A DNA stretch of 64,000 nt from Sinotaia quadrata (taxonomy: Eukaryota; Mollusca; Gastropoda; Architaenioglossa; Viviparidae): positions 73,969,544 to 74,033,543 of the forward strand of contig CM054179.1 of the NCBI GenBank assembly GCA_028829895.1, in the 5' to 3' direction. A model generated the notes under the pieces. The model made no database searches, had not been told where the DNA came from, and worked only from the letters and a program-made list of their open reading frames with translations. The position numbers and the translations under genes were made by a program. Shown piece after piece: positions 25,701 to 33,204 of this stretch (its first letter is position 1; every line of letters starts with the position of its first letter).

Positions 25701-26547
25701 TTTGTGGATTAAGTTGAGAATGTAGAGCTTTGGTAGTGTTATAGAGTTGGTGTAGATTTTGGTAGTGTTGTAGACTTGGTGCAGATTTTTGTAATGTTGT
25801 AGACTTGGTGCAGATTTTGGTAAGTGTTGTAGACTTGGTGCAGATTTTGGTAGTGCTGTAGACTTGGAGCAGATTTTGGTAAGTGTTGTAGACTTGGTGC
25901 AGATTTTGGTAGTGTTGTAGACTTGGTGCAGACTTTGGTAGTGTTGTAGACTTGGTGCAGATTTTGGTAGTGTTGTAGACTTGGTGCAGATTTCAGTAAG
26001 TTTAGAACATTGGTACTTTTGTTGACATGGTGCAGATGTGTAAATGTAGAGTTTTTGCAATTTTAGTTAAAATATCTTTGTGAAAAGAAATTACTGTTAA
26101 ACTAATTTTAGCCTGAACTATCTAGAACACTGACTATTTTAAGGCTTATGTCATTTGTGAAAGAACCTACATTTATATTTTCTCTTTTTACTTAAGAAAT
26201 CTTAAAAAGTAGCATTTTTTCTGTATCTATAAATTCTAAAATTTGAATATAATTTTACTCTTAGTATAACTTAGTAAATAGAATTCAACTTTTTCATTAA
26301 ATTCATAAAACTGCATTATGAAGACAGTTTTGATTAAGAACACTTCTGTTCTGTTGTAAGTGTACCTTTTTTACATACATAAAAAATAAAAGATTAGCAA
26401 TTGTTGATTACACATTTTGTTATGGTACTATTTATATGAAATAAAGTGCATTTCTTTTGTACCAAATGAATTGAAATGTAACTATTTTTTTTTCCTCAGA
26501 CTAATGAAAGAAAAACTACTAAAAAAACCATCTCACCAATCCAGTGA
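1623..26547 (+). CDS. Copy A: eIF4G-like 4E-binding region fused to five vigilin-type KH domains (12 exons seen)
   Basis: Spliced model with exons 1623-1784, 2257-2311, 5110-5216, 10331-10411, 12892-13098, 18159-18374, 19121-19327, 20297-20404, 23656-23760, 24313-24391, 24569-24708 and 26500-26547. All have AG/GT borders and matching phases; the sum is 1515 nt (504 aa plus stop), open at the 5' side. Seen: a P/Q/T-rich segment; an eIF4E-binding consensus YxxxxL-phi (YDRDVLL) followed by RPANLPD and a TPGFFV block, as in the eIF4E-binding part of eIF4G; then five KH domains matching vigilin KH2-KH6. Their GxxG loops are GKNG, GPFN (degenerate, as in vigilin KH3), GPCG, GKHG and GKSG. Not seen: the MIF4G domain of eIF4G, vigilin KH1, or KH7-14. 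Inference: a cytoplasmic protein that contacts eIF4E and RNA, hence a translational regulator. The alternative is two unrelated broken genes interleaved, but the shared exons and phases of copy B argue against that. Confidence 0.7.
2257..2311 (+). CDS. Copy A exon: short linker before the 4E-binding exon
   Basis: 55 nt, acceptor TTCTTAACAG and donor GTTAAG, phase 0 to 1. It encodes EVEDDKPKATILGTRFGK plus the first base of a glycine codon. The phase fits the next exon (5110) exactly. It holds the position of copy B exon 47403-47451 but has little sequence similarity to it. Small exon, called mainly on splice sites and phase. Confidence 0.5.
2312..5109. other. Copy A intron with repeat-derived sequence
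   Basis: From about 2700 to 4860 the composition shifts to a less AT-rich, repeat-like sequence. It ends in an AATAAA-containing segment (about 4533) followed by a GGGTGGGGGCTC motif that resembles the 3' parts of the LTR-like repeats at about 9340 and 31960. It is probably a remnant of a related LTR, but I found no target-site duplication. A 58-bp tandem repeat lies inside. Confidence 0.35.
4170..4401. repeat. 58-bp tandem repeat, four units
   Basis: Four head-to-tail units of 58 bp, each starting GAGATTTATAACACTTGTTG and ending in an ATTAGCAT-like sequence, with a few substitutions between them. Intronic, non-coding. Confidence 0.9.
5110..5216 (+). CDS. Copy A exon: eIF4G-like eIF4E-binding motif
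   Basis: 107 nt, phase 1 to 0, acceptor TTTGTGAAG and donor GTGAAC. It reads GITKYDRDVLLSLS, then RRRPANLPDIPKIILIK. Known: eIF4G binds eIF4E through YxxxxL-phi (YDREFLL in vertebrates) followed by a PEGLP..VVLDK-type stretch. Here Y, L and the hydrophobic residue are kept (Y-D-R-D-V-L-L), and PANLPDIP matches the auxiliary stretch. Copy B has the same block at 49601-49734 (YDRDFLI, RPANLPD, IVLDK). An in-frame TGA about 30 bases upstream is consistent with intron there. The reverse-strand ORF over this region is only its shadow. Confidence 0.7.
6095..7112 (+). pseudogene. Degraded Ty3/gypsy pol fragment (RT to end of RNase H)
   Basis: Translated in pieces this is a retrotransposon pol. HIDFTKDYYQI is followed by a PFGI-like core. 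A catalytic YxDD-type block reads FMDDLLIATP after a frame change. SFLDMAGYYQKFIPGF is the usual RT/RNase H connection, and KHTDALCIGITAVLLQ, YASRKLS and TDHHS are RNase H. The end DTDFLSRHMADEE matches the usual RNase H tail in shifted frame. Several frameshifts and stops make it non-functional. No integrase, gag or clear LTR pair is attached. It lies in a copy A intron and is unrelated in sequence to the better-preserved element at 42183-47171. Confidence 0.85.
8248..9634 (+). repeat. Partial copy of the 30386-32241 LTR-like repeat
   Basis: Matches about 30992-32241 throughout, for example ATATTTTGTACATGTTTGC and TTTGATTACATTG, and ends in the same GGTGTCACA. The 5' third of the full element is missing. 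An AT-rich tandem stretch (about 9190-9302, 32-33 bp period built on AAATTTATTGATTGTTGATT) lies where the other copy has one AATAAATTTATTG. Open frames on the minus strand here recur in the other copy but have frame damage and no recognisable domain. Confidence 0.7.
9190..9302. repeat. AT-rich short tandem repeat
   Basis: About three units of a 32-33 bp motif containing TTAAATTTATTGATTGTTGAT. It lies inside the LTR-like repeat and is an expansion relative to the copy near 31900. Confidence 0.8.
10331..10411 (+). CDS. Copy A exon: eIF4G-like TPGFFV segment
   Basis: 81 nt, phase 0 to 0, acceptor TGTGTTTCAG and donor GTAAGT. It encodes a segment ending FPVYTPGFFVQKMKFP. The copy B exon at 49954-50040 encodes FPDFTPGFFVKTNQR at the same place after the 4E-binding exon, and vertebrate eIF4G has a GPDFTPSF-like sequence in the equivalent position. 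Its phase lets it splice directly into the first KH exon at 12892, which is the junction that makes the chimera. Confidence 0.7.
10605..10925. repeat. Intron block shared with copy B (52487-52803)
   Basis: Near-identical sequence in both loci, for example CAGCTTTCATGGACATTTTC and TTGTATTGCTGATGGTTCCA. It marks the left border of the stretch (KH exons included) that copy B lacks. Confidence 0.85.
10915..11225. repeat. Degenerate 38-40 bp minisatellite
   Basis: About eight units around GGTATGTCCTGGCATCAAGA followed by ATGAAAGACTGTGTTTTAT, alternating with a GGCTCCAAGAGTGAAA variant. Intronic. Confidence 0.85.
11226..12891. other. Copy A intron, no gene seen
   Basis: AT-rich intron before the first KH exon. 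A GTGTGTTTGTTCCCAGT-rich patch near 12150-12420 is open on both strands, but it has no recognisable domain and I treat it as non-coding. The last 40 bases are a good polypyrimidine tract leading into the exon. Confidence 0.5.
12892..13098 (+). CDS. Copy A exon: KH domain matching vigilin KH2
   Basis: 207 nt, 69 codons, phase 0 to 0, acceptor TTAATATTTAG and donor GTAAGA. It starts ASIQVKIPREHHRYLLGKNG and goes on with KKLQELE, TKIQIPQPD and ends ISEEQ. This follows human vigilin KH2 (AIPKEHHRFVIGKNGEKLQDLE) almost residue for residue, with an intact GKNG loop. KH domains bind four-base single-stranded RNA or DNA stretches in the groove next to this loop. Confidence 0.92.
13189..14815. mobile_element. 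Solo LTR-like insertion nested in the pogo-like element
   Basis: Begins TGTGATGAG and ends GTAACA, bounded by a perfect 5-bp direct repeat CCTAG at 13184-13188 and 14816-14820. TG..CA ends and a 5-bp duplication are typical of LTR elements. It is less AT-rich than its host and has no long meaningful ORF. The pogo-like sequence resumes directly after the second CCTAG. Confidence 0.65.
14850..16600. repeat. Internal duplications of the pogo-like element
   Basis: Two tandem-like copies of a roughly 650-bp block (GGCTTTTGAAAATGTTAGTT, then CTTGTTAACAACCTGCAGC) at about 14965 and 15690. ACAAAATGACTCGC recurs at about 15337 and 15985. A 150-bp block with CATGTATGTACATT recurs at about 16190 and 16440. 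Confidence 0.8.
16736..18158. other. Copy A intron, no gene seen
   Basis: AT-rich, with a short degenerate repeat (CATAGTATGATCAGTGTCA-like units) at about 17865-17970. Nothing else I can assign. Confidence 0.5.
17865..17970. repeat. Short degenerate tandem repeat
   Basis: Units of CATAGTATGATCAGTGTCA and CAGCGCATAATATGGTCAGC repeated about five times with variation. Intronic. Confidence 0.7.
18159..18374 (+). CDS. Copy A exon: KH domain matching vigilin KH3
   Basis: 216 nt, 72 codons, phase 0 to 0, acceptor GATATTATAG and donor GTAATA. Key parts are FERLPVPKAFHPFVCGPFNQ, EETGARINVPPASV and EIVVSGEKEG. Human vigilin KH3 has VEKAFHPFIAGPYNR and ETGTRINIPPPSV at the same places. The GxxG loop is replaced by GPFN; this degeneracy is shared with vigilin, so it is ancestral and not decay. 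Confidence 0.92.
18375..19120. other. Copy A intron, no gene seen
   Basis: AT-rich intron between KH exons. No repeat or element recognised. Confidence 0.6.
19121..19327 (+). CDS. Copy A exon: KH domain matching vigilin KH4
   Basis: 207 nt, 69 codons, phase 0 to 0, acceptor TTGGATAG and donor GTATAT. It reads VSVEVSKSQHCYVIGPCGSN, then IQEILAATGV, IDVPPLDT and SETITLHGE. Human KH4 is VEVKKSQHKYVIGPKGNSLQ with EIPPSDSISETVILRGE. The loop here is GPCG: the basic residue of GPKG is a cysteine, but the glycines are kept. Confidence 0.92.
19486..20236. mobile_element. Second pogo-like MITE
   Basis: 751 bp flanked by TA (19484-19485 and 20237-20238). Ends are CATTGAAACC and, inverted, CAGTGCAACC, followed inside by similar TATAACACGAT / ACGATAACATG blocks. 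No transposase. It belongs to a different subfamily from 13143-16735. It lies in the intron before the first KH5 half-exon. Confidence 0.65.
20297..20404 (+). CDS. Copy A exon: first half of KH domain matching vigilin KH5
   Basis: 108 nt, 36 codons, phase 0 to 0, acceptor CTTATTAACAG and donor GTACAG. It reads ANSVIFSEVIAPSWLHQFVI, then GKHGANIRKLMEDYPK. Human vigilin has AAPSWLHRFIIGKKGQNL. The GKHG loop is intact. The other half of the domain is at 23656-23760. Confidence 0.9.
20405..23655. other. Long copy A intron, no gene seen
   Basis: 3.25 kb of AT-rich sequence splitting KH5. A TAATATAA...GGTGGGATAATGTTT motif occurs twice (about 21285 and 21380). No transposon ends or reading frames I can support. 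Confidence 0.55.
23656..23760 (+). CDS. Copy A exon: second half of KH domain matching vigilin KH5
   Basis: 105 nt, 35 codons, phase 0 to 0, acceptor ATCTTGTAG and donor GTTAGT. It reads VYIEFTDRQDKISLEGPPEE and ends LEDFIDDL. Human is VHIEFTEGEDKITLEGPTED ... VKDL. It completes the fold begun at 20297. Confidence 0.9.
24313..24391 (+). CDS. Copy A exon: first half of KH domain matching vigilin KH6
   Basis: 79 nt, phase 0 to 1, acceptor CTTTAG and donor GTAAGT. It reads KKRMDYAEIEVDHKFHKHII followed by GKSGSN and the first base of an isoleucine codon. Human is NRMDYVEINIDHKFHRHLIGKSGANI. The GKSG loop is intact. Confidence 0.92.
24569..24708 (+). CDS. Copy A exon: second half of KH domain matching vigilin KH6
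   Basis: 140 nt, phase 1 to 0, acceptor TTTGTTTCAG and donor GTGAGC. It reads TRIKNDMGVSIRIPLD, NSNIIRIEGD, KAKEELLELAQRM. Human KH6 ends VSVRIPPDSEKSNLIRIEGD and ELLELASRM. This is the last KH exon found; no KH7 follows anywhere in the window. Confidence 0.92.
25731..25995. repeat. 29-30 bp minisatellite, about nine units
   Basis: Unit GTAGACTTGGTGCAGATTTT plus GGTAGTGTT, some units with an extra A (GGTAAGTGTT). Copy B has essentially one unit at 57374-57403. Open reading on the minus strand across the array is a by-product of the period and not a gene. Confidence 0.92.
26500..26547 (+). CDS. Copy A terminal exon
   Basis: 48 nt, phase 0, acceptor TTTCCTCAG. It encodes TNERKTTKKTISPIQ and a TGA stop. 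After the KH6 end (AQRM) this gives RM-TNERKTTK, reminiscent of vigilin RM-ENERTKDL just after its KH6. Copy B has the homologous exon at 57908-57961, read in a different frame after the lysine run because of a single-base length difference. Small exon; support comes from its paralog, splice site and phase. Confidence 0.6.
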   Translation, partial: TNERKTTKKTISPIQ

Positions 26548-29500
26548 AATCTAAAATTTAAAAAGCCCAATCTTTTCTGGAATGCAAATGTTTTGAATTG
26601 TGCTGCAACAAATTCATTGACCTTGGGGAAAATAACAAATACAGGACAGTAACAGCTGCACAGAATATGGAAAATATCAAATGACATTAGTCTGTGCTTA
26701 CCATGTCACCATAAGTTATATCTTTTTCTATGATACCATCTTATTTCATTTATGTTTTGGTTAGAATCTTGATTATCTAAGCTAAAGTGGACCAAACAAA
26801 TTTTAAATAATACAGATTACTAGTGAAAATATTTGATGCAGGCATTTTCAATGTATAATACTTGCTAATAATAATGCTATCTGTTTTAGATATAATGTGA
26901 ATATAACTGTCCTTATTAAATGTAAAATCAAATTTGCCTGCATGCTGAAACCCATCACTTAAGTCATTGGATAGAGTTCTGAATGAAAGTGTTATTGTTA
27001 ATGTCATTGAAGTATATTGATTGCATAACAATTTAATTTTTGATTAATATGTACCTTGCAGTCTTTGATTAAGCAGTTCATGTATCTATAAATGTAGATT
27101 ATAGAGAATGTATATTGCTAACTCCAGTGAAAACACTATAATCATAAAACACCCCCCAAAAATGTCACAAGAAATAGCATTTACAATGCATGTATGGTAA
27201 TGAATATTGTAAAAGTGTGGTTAATTTCTCCTCTTGTTGAACAATGGAGTCTTGTTGAACAATGGAGTTATGGATAATAAGGATTAGATAGGTCTGGTTT
27301 ACAGGAATGACTAGGGCCCCTATGTCATACATCATTGTTGCTTATCAGTGATTTGCTGAATGGCTATTTGCATTGATTTTTAATGTAATGAGTAAGCACT
27401 TGTAGAAGTGTCATACAGAGTTCATCTCATTGATTTTTTTAATTGTAGAATTTAAAAAAATACAATAGAAGTCATCTCATTGACTTTTAATGTAACAAGT
27501 AGGCGACTAAAGTGTAAAGCAGCAAGAAACAAAACTGAATGACATAAGATATTTACTGCAACACATGTAATACTTTGTCATTTATTATTATATTATTGTT
27601 ATGTATATGCACAGAGTATTTATATTCCATATTTAAATTTATTAACAAATTTAAAGCACTAATTAGTAATATATAAATTTTGCTATATATTTTTCAAATG
27701 GCAGTGTGATGTATTTTATTTAGGAATAATATATTCAGAGACAAATTAAACATGCTTCTGTTTATATTTCTGAACTATAAAGTTTGTGGCATCATTGACA
27801 ATCTAAAGTTTGGAATTTAATAGGTAGTTTTTATATTAACTTTGATACTAGACTTTCTTGTGTAGTTTTTATATAGAAAGATTTTTAAAAATCATATTTA
27901 TGTTTTTAAGTGTGAAGGTGATTATTTTTTAAATGTTTCATATGTATGCTTAAAGGTCCCATCTTGTAATATTGATCTAATTCCTATTTAAGTAAATACA
28001 AGATAAAACTACTTCAGTATACTATTTTTAATCTGTACATTTCAAAAATACTTCGATTTCTTACTTTTTCAAAAATCATTTGTAGTTTATAGAAATAACC
28101 TTTGAATCAATTTGAACAGTAAATCTACAGACATCTACAGCTAGATGTGGTTTGCAGTGAAAAATGTTGTGTACATCGAAATGGGACTTCACTTTAAGTC
28201 ACCAGCTCAAGCATATATGTGTGTCGCGCCACCATTGTAATGTATCTAGGCTCAAATAGATAGCTGGAGGGGAGCTAGGTTATGAGTTTGGTATTTTCAT
28301 TGCATATGATTCTGCAATCTTTCATGCACCTACTTTCATCAAGCAAACACTATATTTCAGCCCTAAAATATTTTTAAAATGCATTTCAAGCAACCAACCA
28401 TCGAATATTTTGTGTGAGAATGCCTGTAATTTCACTTTTTGCACATTTTGTTCCTCCTTTTTCGTTTGGACAAGCTTTCTCAACTATACATGAATTGAAA
28501 GGTCTTTGTCTCGAGAACTCAACTCTGTGGTTAACTAGAGGATAAGTTTTAAATAGATGACCAATGGGAGTTTTCAAAATAGATGTACACATGTAAACAA
28601 CTTGTTACTAAGATGGAAAATCCCTATCTGTGACTCACTGTTTCTGTCATGTGACGTCAATACGTTAAGCTGATTCGCGATCTTCAGTAACATGGCATCT
28701 TCCAGTGTGACTGCAAAAATACTTGTTGCAGAATCACCATTTTATTGTTTAACAGTTCACTCTTGACAGTAATTTATTTTGTGTCCTTTTATTTTAAAGC
28801 CACATGAGGAAACTAAACTTGGACTAAGGCAGTACTGTTTTGACTAAGAGTTGAAAGCCACATGAGGAGACTAAACTTGGACTAAGGTGGTACTGTTTTG
28901 ACTGAGAGTTGAAAGCCACATGAGGAGACTAAACTAAACTAAGGCAAAGGCAATACTGTTTTGACTAAGAGTTGAAAGCAAATGTTTTGTAATTTTTGTT
29001 TTATAAAATTGATTATATATCAATCAATGTTTATAAGATTTATTTTCATTTCACAATCTTTATTTTGTTTATTAATATGAAAAATGAGTAGTTAAACAAG
29101 TGCAAATTACCAGTAGTTTGCTATGTCAGCATGTTAAGCCAAGGGTGAACATGGACTAAAGTGGATTAGGATGGCATTAATGTTCTCAAATAACTAACTG
29201 AATTTTTAAGTTTTTATCTCATAACAAAGTATGATTCAATTCATCAACAATAACGATGACATATAAACTGCTTTTGTAGTGTTAATGAGGTGTGGCTAGA
29301 CAGTGTGTGTGAAGTAGTGGGGGGAAGAGGGTACATGTCTAAGTTAACTTACTAATTATAATTTAATATTAGTTATGTTATTTTCCTCCTAAAAGCTACA
29401 ACTATCAAAAGAACAAATGTAAATTTTAAATGTATCTTAATATGTTTGAAAATTTGAAATTTTTTTTAAAGTGGAGTTTGGAAAAAATATCTTAACAATA

Positions 29501-30385
29501 AAGTGTCTTAACAGATAACTTTAAAAATGTGTGTTTTTGTTGTTTATATATCTTTAAACCAGTGTGCCCATTTTTATCAAATTAAAACCATGGTTGCTAA
29601 GGAAACGACTTAAACATTTCTTTCGATCACACAAACTTGATTTTATTGAAATCACAATTTTATTTATTTTTTAAAATATTGTTCACCTTTGCTATAACAT
29701 CACACAGGCAGAATACCTCTCCATTCACAGTGTCAAGTTGCTATGAAGGGGACCCTTGAGTTGATAAGTTTACAAAAGGAGCAATTTCTCGGCTTACTTG
29801 CACTATCACACAAGTACATCTGTTAAGTGGCCCTGCATTTTAATGAAACTGCTGAGAATATTTTTTTTATTTTTAGACAATTAAATATGCACTATGATAC
29901 ATCAACAGAATCCTCTACCTGCTGGTGGCAGGAGTTTGCTTGTATGCTGATGTCAGCATTTTGCACACATGCATTGTTCCTATAGTGGCTTGAGTACTTT
30001 TTTTGTTGCCTTGAGTAGTGTACAGTTCTCCTGGAAGTGTAAATAAAGTTGGACCTGTGTGAAAATATTTATCTTTAAACTGTTCCTATATTTTCTGTTT
30101 CTTTATTATATCATTATTAATATTTGTATGATAACATAATTTATGTAATTATGCAGCTAATGAAATTGTCTGACAATAGTGGTTCTCCAGAATTTAAGGC
30201 ATGCTAATAAAAAAAATCTGTTGTTAAATAACTTATTAAAGTTTCTCAGAACATTTGATATTTGTTTGGAACAAATCCATAATTAGTTTTATATTAGACC
30301 TAAAGTCTTATTAGTAAATATTATTGTGAATGAAACACTTTCATGAGTACGTAGAAAACATCACATTTAGCTGACTTCTGATTAG
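26548..30385. other. 3' flank of copy A, no further gene seen
   Basis: Sequence to about 27955 is shared with copy B (26700-27170 with 58785-59395; 27545-27955 with 60290-60670) and may include the 3' UTR. Beyond that it is AT-rich, with a 58-bp tandem repeat at 28797-28978. No coding exon that I can support; in particular no KH7-14 exons. Confidence 0.5.
28797..28978. repeat. 58-bp tandem repeat, three units
   Basis: Units begin AAGCCACATGAGGARACTAA and end GACTAAGAGTTGA. The third unit is slightly rearranged. Confidence 0.9.
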
Positions 30386-32241
30386 TGTTTGGCAGGCCAA
30401 CACTGACCAAATGTCATCAAAGTTAGTGTGGTGGAGTAAATTTGCCTATCCTTATTTCTAAAACTTAAATATATATTTGTTGCCAGTGTTAATGACCTTG
30501 GGCACTCCTTGTGATGATATTTTTGTCAAAGTTGAAGTAAACAACTCAGGTGGAGAATATGCTAGAAATTGCTGGTTAATCCAAACCAGTTCCAACTGGA
30601 TAAGTAGTTTTTCTGACTAAGAGTCTCACACTTGTTCATAACAATTTCAAGCAAAGGTAACTTTTTTGAAGTACTCTATTCTAATCACTTTGATTTTGAG
30701 GAGACTCGAGTCCAGTTATCAAGGTGATCGTTAGCTTATGGTAAAGTAACTGACTGATAAATGAAGAATGGACTGTGAATATTTTGCACATTTGCTATTG
30801 ATCTGTGATTTGAATTGGACAATGCTTATGTAAATGAACCATTATCATTTGTTCATAACAATTTCAAGCAAAAGTAACTTTTGGGAAGAAGCATTCTATT
30901 CTAATCACTTTGATTTTGACAAAACTCAAGTCCGGTCATCAAGGCGATCGTTAGCTTATGGTAGGGTAACTGACTGATAAAGGAAGAATGGACTTTGAAT
31001 ATTTTGTACGTTTGCTATTTATCTATGTTTTGAATTGGACAATGTTTATGTAATTGAACCATTATTTCTTTGTTCACTAATTTGATTACATTGGACATTA
31101 TTTGCGAATTTTGATCAGTGCTATATTTCTTATGCTGTGTGTGTATCTGACTAATGAAATTGTTGCAGGATTTGTAAGTTGAGAATGTATGTAAGAGAGA
31201 AAGGGGTTTTAGAGATGAAATATTGCTAAAATTTAGCACTACTTTAATTTGAATTTTGCAGAAGAAAGCATGCCTTTTTTGCTTCAAGCTATAGTGACTC
31301 CTGTACTCTACCTGATTATGCTGGTGTGTGAACCCAGCTTTATCAATGTTTTGCTGTATTTTGATTCCTGTGAGTTCTTTTCAAGAGCCAATACTGCGAA
31401 AATTGAAGCTTTAGTTTGGTCTAAAAAATTCATGAAGATTATTTTGAATATTCCTCGTGGTGTGTTGAGTAAACACTCCACGTGATGTGCATTTGTTAAT
31501 GCATGTGAGGTTCTGGACAATTCTCCGTGGTGTGCTTTGTGAGCGCATTGAAGATTCTGGAACAGTTGTGTAATGTGCCTAGAAGAGGTGCACTGGATTG
31601 TCATCAAAATAAGAAAGACAATGACTTGTTGCAAACTGCATGATTGTAAACATGTATAGCGGCCATCATTGCAAAGGTCATGTACATTGACTTTAATTAT
31701 TTCTCTAAATCTCCACTCTCATTCTGTGATGATTTATACCATGAACTTGATTATATATATGTTAATTTGACTGCTGATGTTTATACTAGGATAAAGTGAA
31801 CAATTATCTAGCATTAATCGAACATTGTTGTGAAGTGATGTAAATGTCAATGCTCATTTGATTATATTCATTTGTTGTATATTTGATTGTTAGTTTAATA
31901 AATTTATTGACCTTCTTACACATATTGATAACCATATGTTGGAGAGATAGTGGGTGTGGATAGGGGCTCACTAAGTATATTAAAAGATGGGTTTATCTTC
32001 TCCTATCAAAGAAGTTTTCCCACTTTGGAAATATTATATGACGGTAAATATGTCTTTATTGCTGTGAAAGTGAGAGAAAATGTTTACATCTTTGGCATAT
32101 CACCAAGTGAGAGAGATGAGTGGTGTCTTCTGGAGAATTATTAATAACATAAATTAAGATTCTCATCATTTGTAATTAGTTATGAATGATCAAATAATAA
32201 TAATAATCATAACCAATAACTGGAGTGGCATAGGTGTCACA
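30386..32241 (+). mobile_element. LTR-like element (probable solo LTR)
   Basis: Starts TGTTTGGCAGG, ends GGTGTCACA, with an AATAAATTTATTG about 340 bp before the end, as expected for a polyadenylation signal in an LTR. The flanking 5-mers ATTAG and CTTAG match at four of five positions. It holds a tandem duplication of about 215 bp (30630-30830 and 30850-31020). A partial copy lies at 8248-9634 and an inverted piece at 52857-53092. No protein domain recognised. Confidence 0.5.
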
Positions 32242-33204
32242 CTTAGTCTTCTCCATTCACCTATAAAATAGTACCAACCAGAGTCATTCTAAAAAACCAT
32301 TTGACCGTGGATCTATCCTATACTCAACCTTGTCCTACTTCAGCTAACTATGGCAACATCAATAAACAAGTTGAAATACATACTATCTTTGCAAGAAAAA
32401 CAAAATTCATCTCAGAGTCATCATCATTAGGAGGGGAAAGGGGACTGTAGGTTTTATTATATCCCAAATTAAAGTTTATTTCACATTTAATATTTGTAGC
32501 TTAATGCAATTAAATTTACAAAAAATTCTAACAAGACACTTTTAAGAAATACAATAAAATAGCTTCACAGTCACATTCAAAGGCTGAAAGCAAATTCAAA
32601 CACTCTAACCCAAACTCTTAATTTAAATGTCATTCTACTCCCAACTCTCTCTCACCTTATATATAATTAAAAAATAAATATGAACATCAAACTGCTGTTA
32701 TAGTGCAATTGAAGTGGATGTGATTTTCTTGTCACAAGTCCAGCCCATTTTGGATGGGGAAGGGATTGCAGCTGCTATTTTCAGATTTCCTCTACTCGGT
32801 ACCAAGTCACTAAAATGTCAAAAGTCACATTTTCAATAGAATCTTTTCAAACCATAAAATACATGTTTTAAGGAATGATATAAAGTTCTCATCATTTTAT
32901 CTAATTTAGTCAATTTAATTAGTTTCAAGAGGACCTAATGCAAATAACATATTTGGAAAAACAGCTTATCACTCTGAAAGAAATAAAGTATATTTGATGG
33001 TGCATCAGGCATGACCAGATGAAATTTAAAATATAATCCATTTAGAAAAATGTTTGGGTTATATTTTCCTCATCTTCAGGTAAATTATAGTTGTAAATTA
33101 ACATTGAGCTTGAAAGGAATTGTGATTATGCAGCTAGATGGAAATTAGTATTTTTCATATCCAACTTTATTGCTAAAGAATATAAATTCATTTTCATTGC
33201 TAGA
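32242..33204. other. Intergenic, nothing assigned
   Basis: AT-rich sequence between the LTR-like element and the TG-rich array. No gene or element recognised. Confidence 0.55.

Larger units (their letters stand above)
25005..26760. repeat. Block shared with copy B, including the terminal exon
   Basis: Collinear near-identity with copy B in two runs: about 25015-25380 against 53385-53750, and about 25388-26760 against 57045-57967 continuing at 58770-58990. Copy B is interrupted by a minisatellite, an LTR and a solo LTR. Shared markers include AGTACTAGGGGCAAATAACT and TTGGTACTTTTGTTGACATG. Confidence 0.85.

Noticed and set aside
25686..26060. Minus-strand 124-codon frame with repeated KSAPSLQHY-type units
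   Set aside because: It is produced by the 29-bp minisatellite read in reverse; the array is intronic and reduced to one unit in copy B.
1623..26547. That copy A is simply the vigilin (HDLBP) gene
   Set aside because: The exons before KH2 are eIF4G-like, KH1 is absent, and a stop-containing terminal exon with a homolog in copy B follows KH6. A complete vigilin has fourteen KH domains.
28797..28978. CRISPR-like array
   Set aside because: Units are contiguous 58-bp tandem repeats without unique spacers, in an animal genome.
31308..31634. Minus-strand frame inside the LTR-like element, similar to one at 8507-8743
   Set aside because: Similarity comes from the two repeat copies. Frames differ in length and no domain is recognised.
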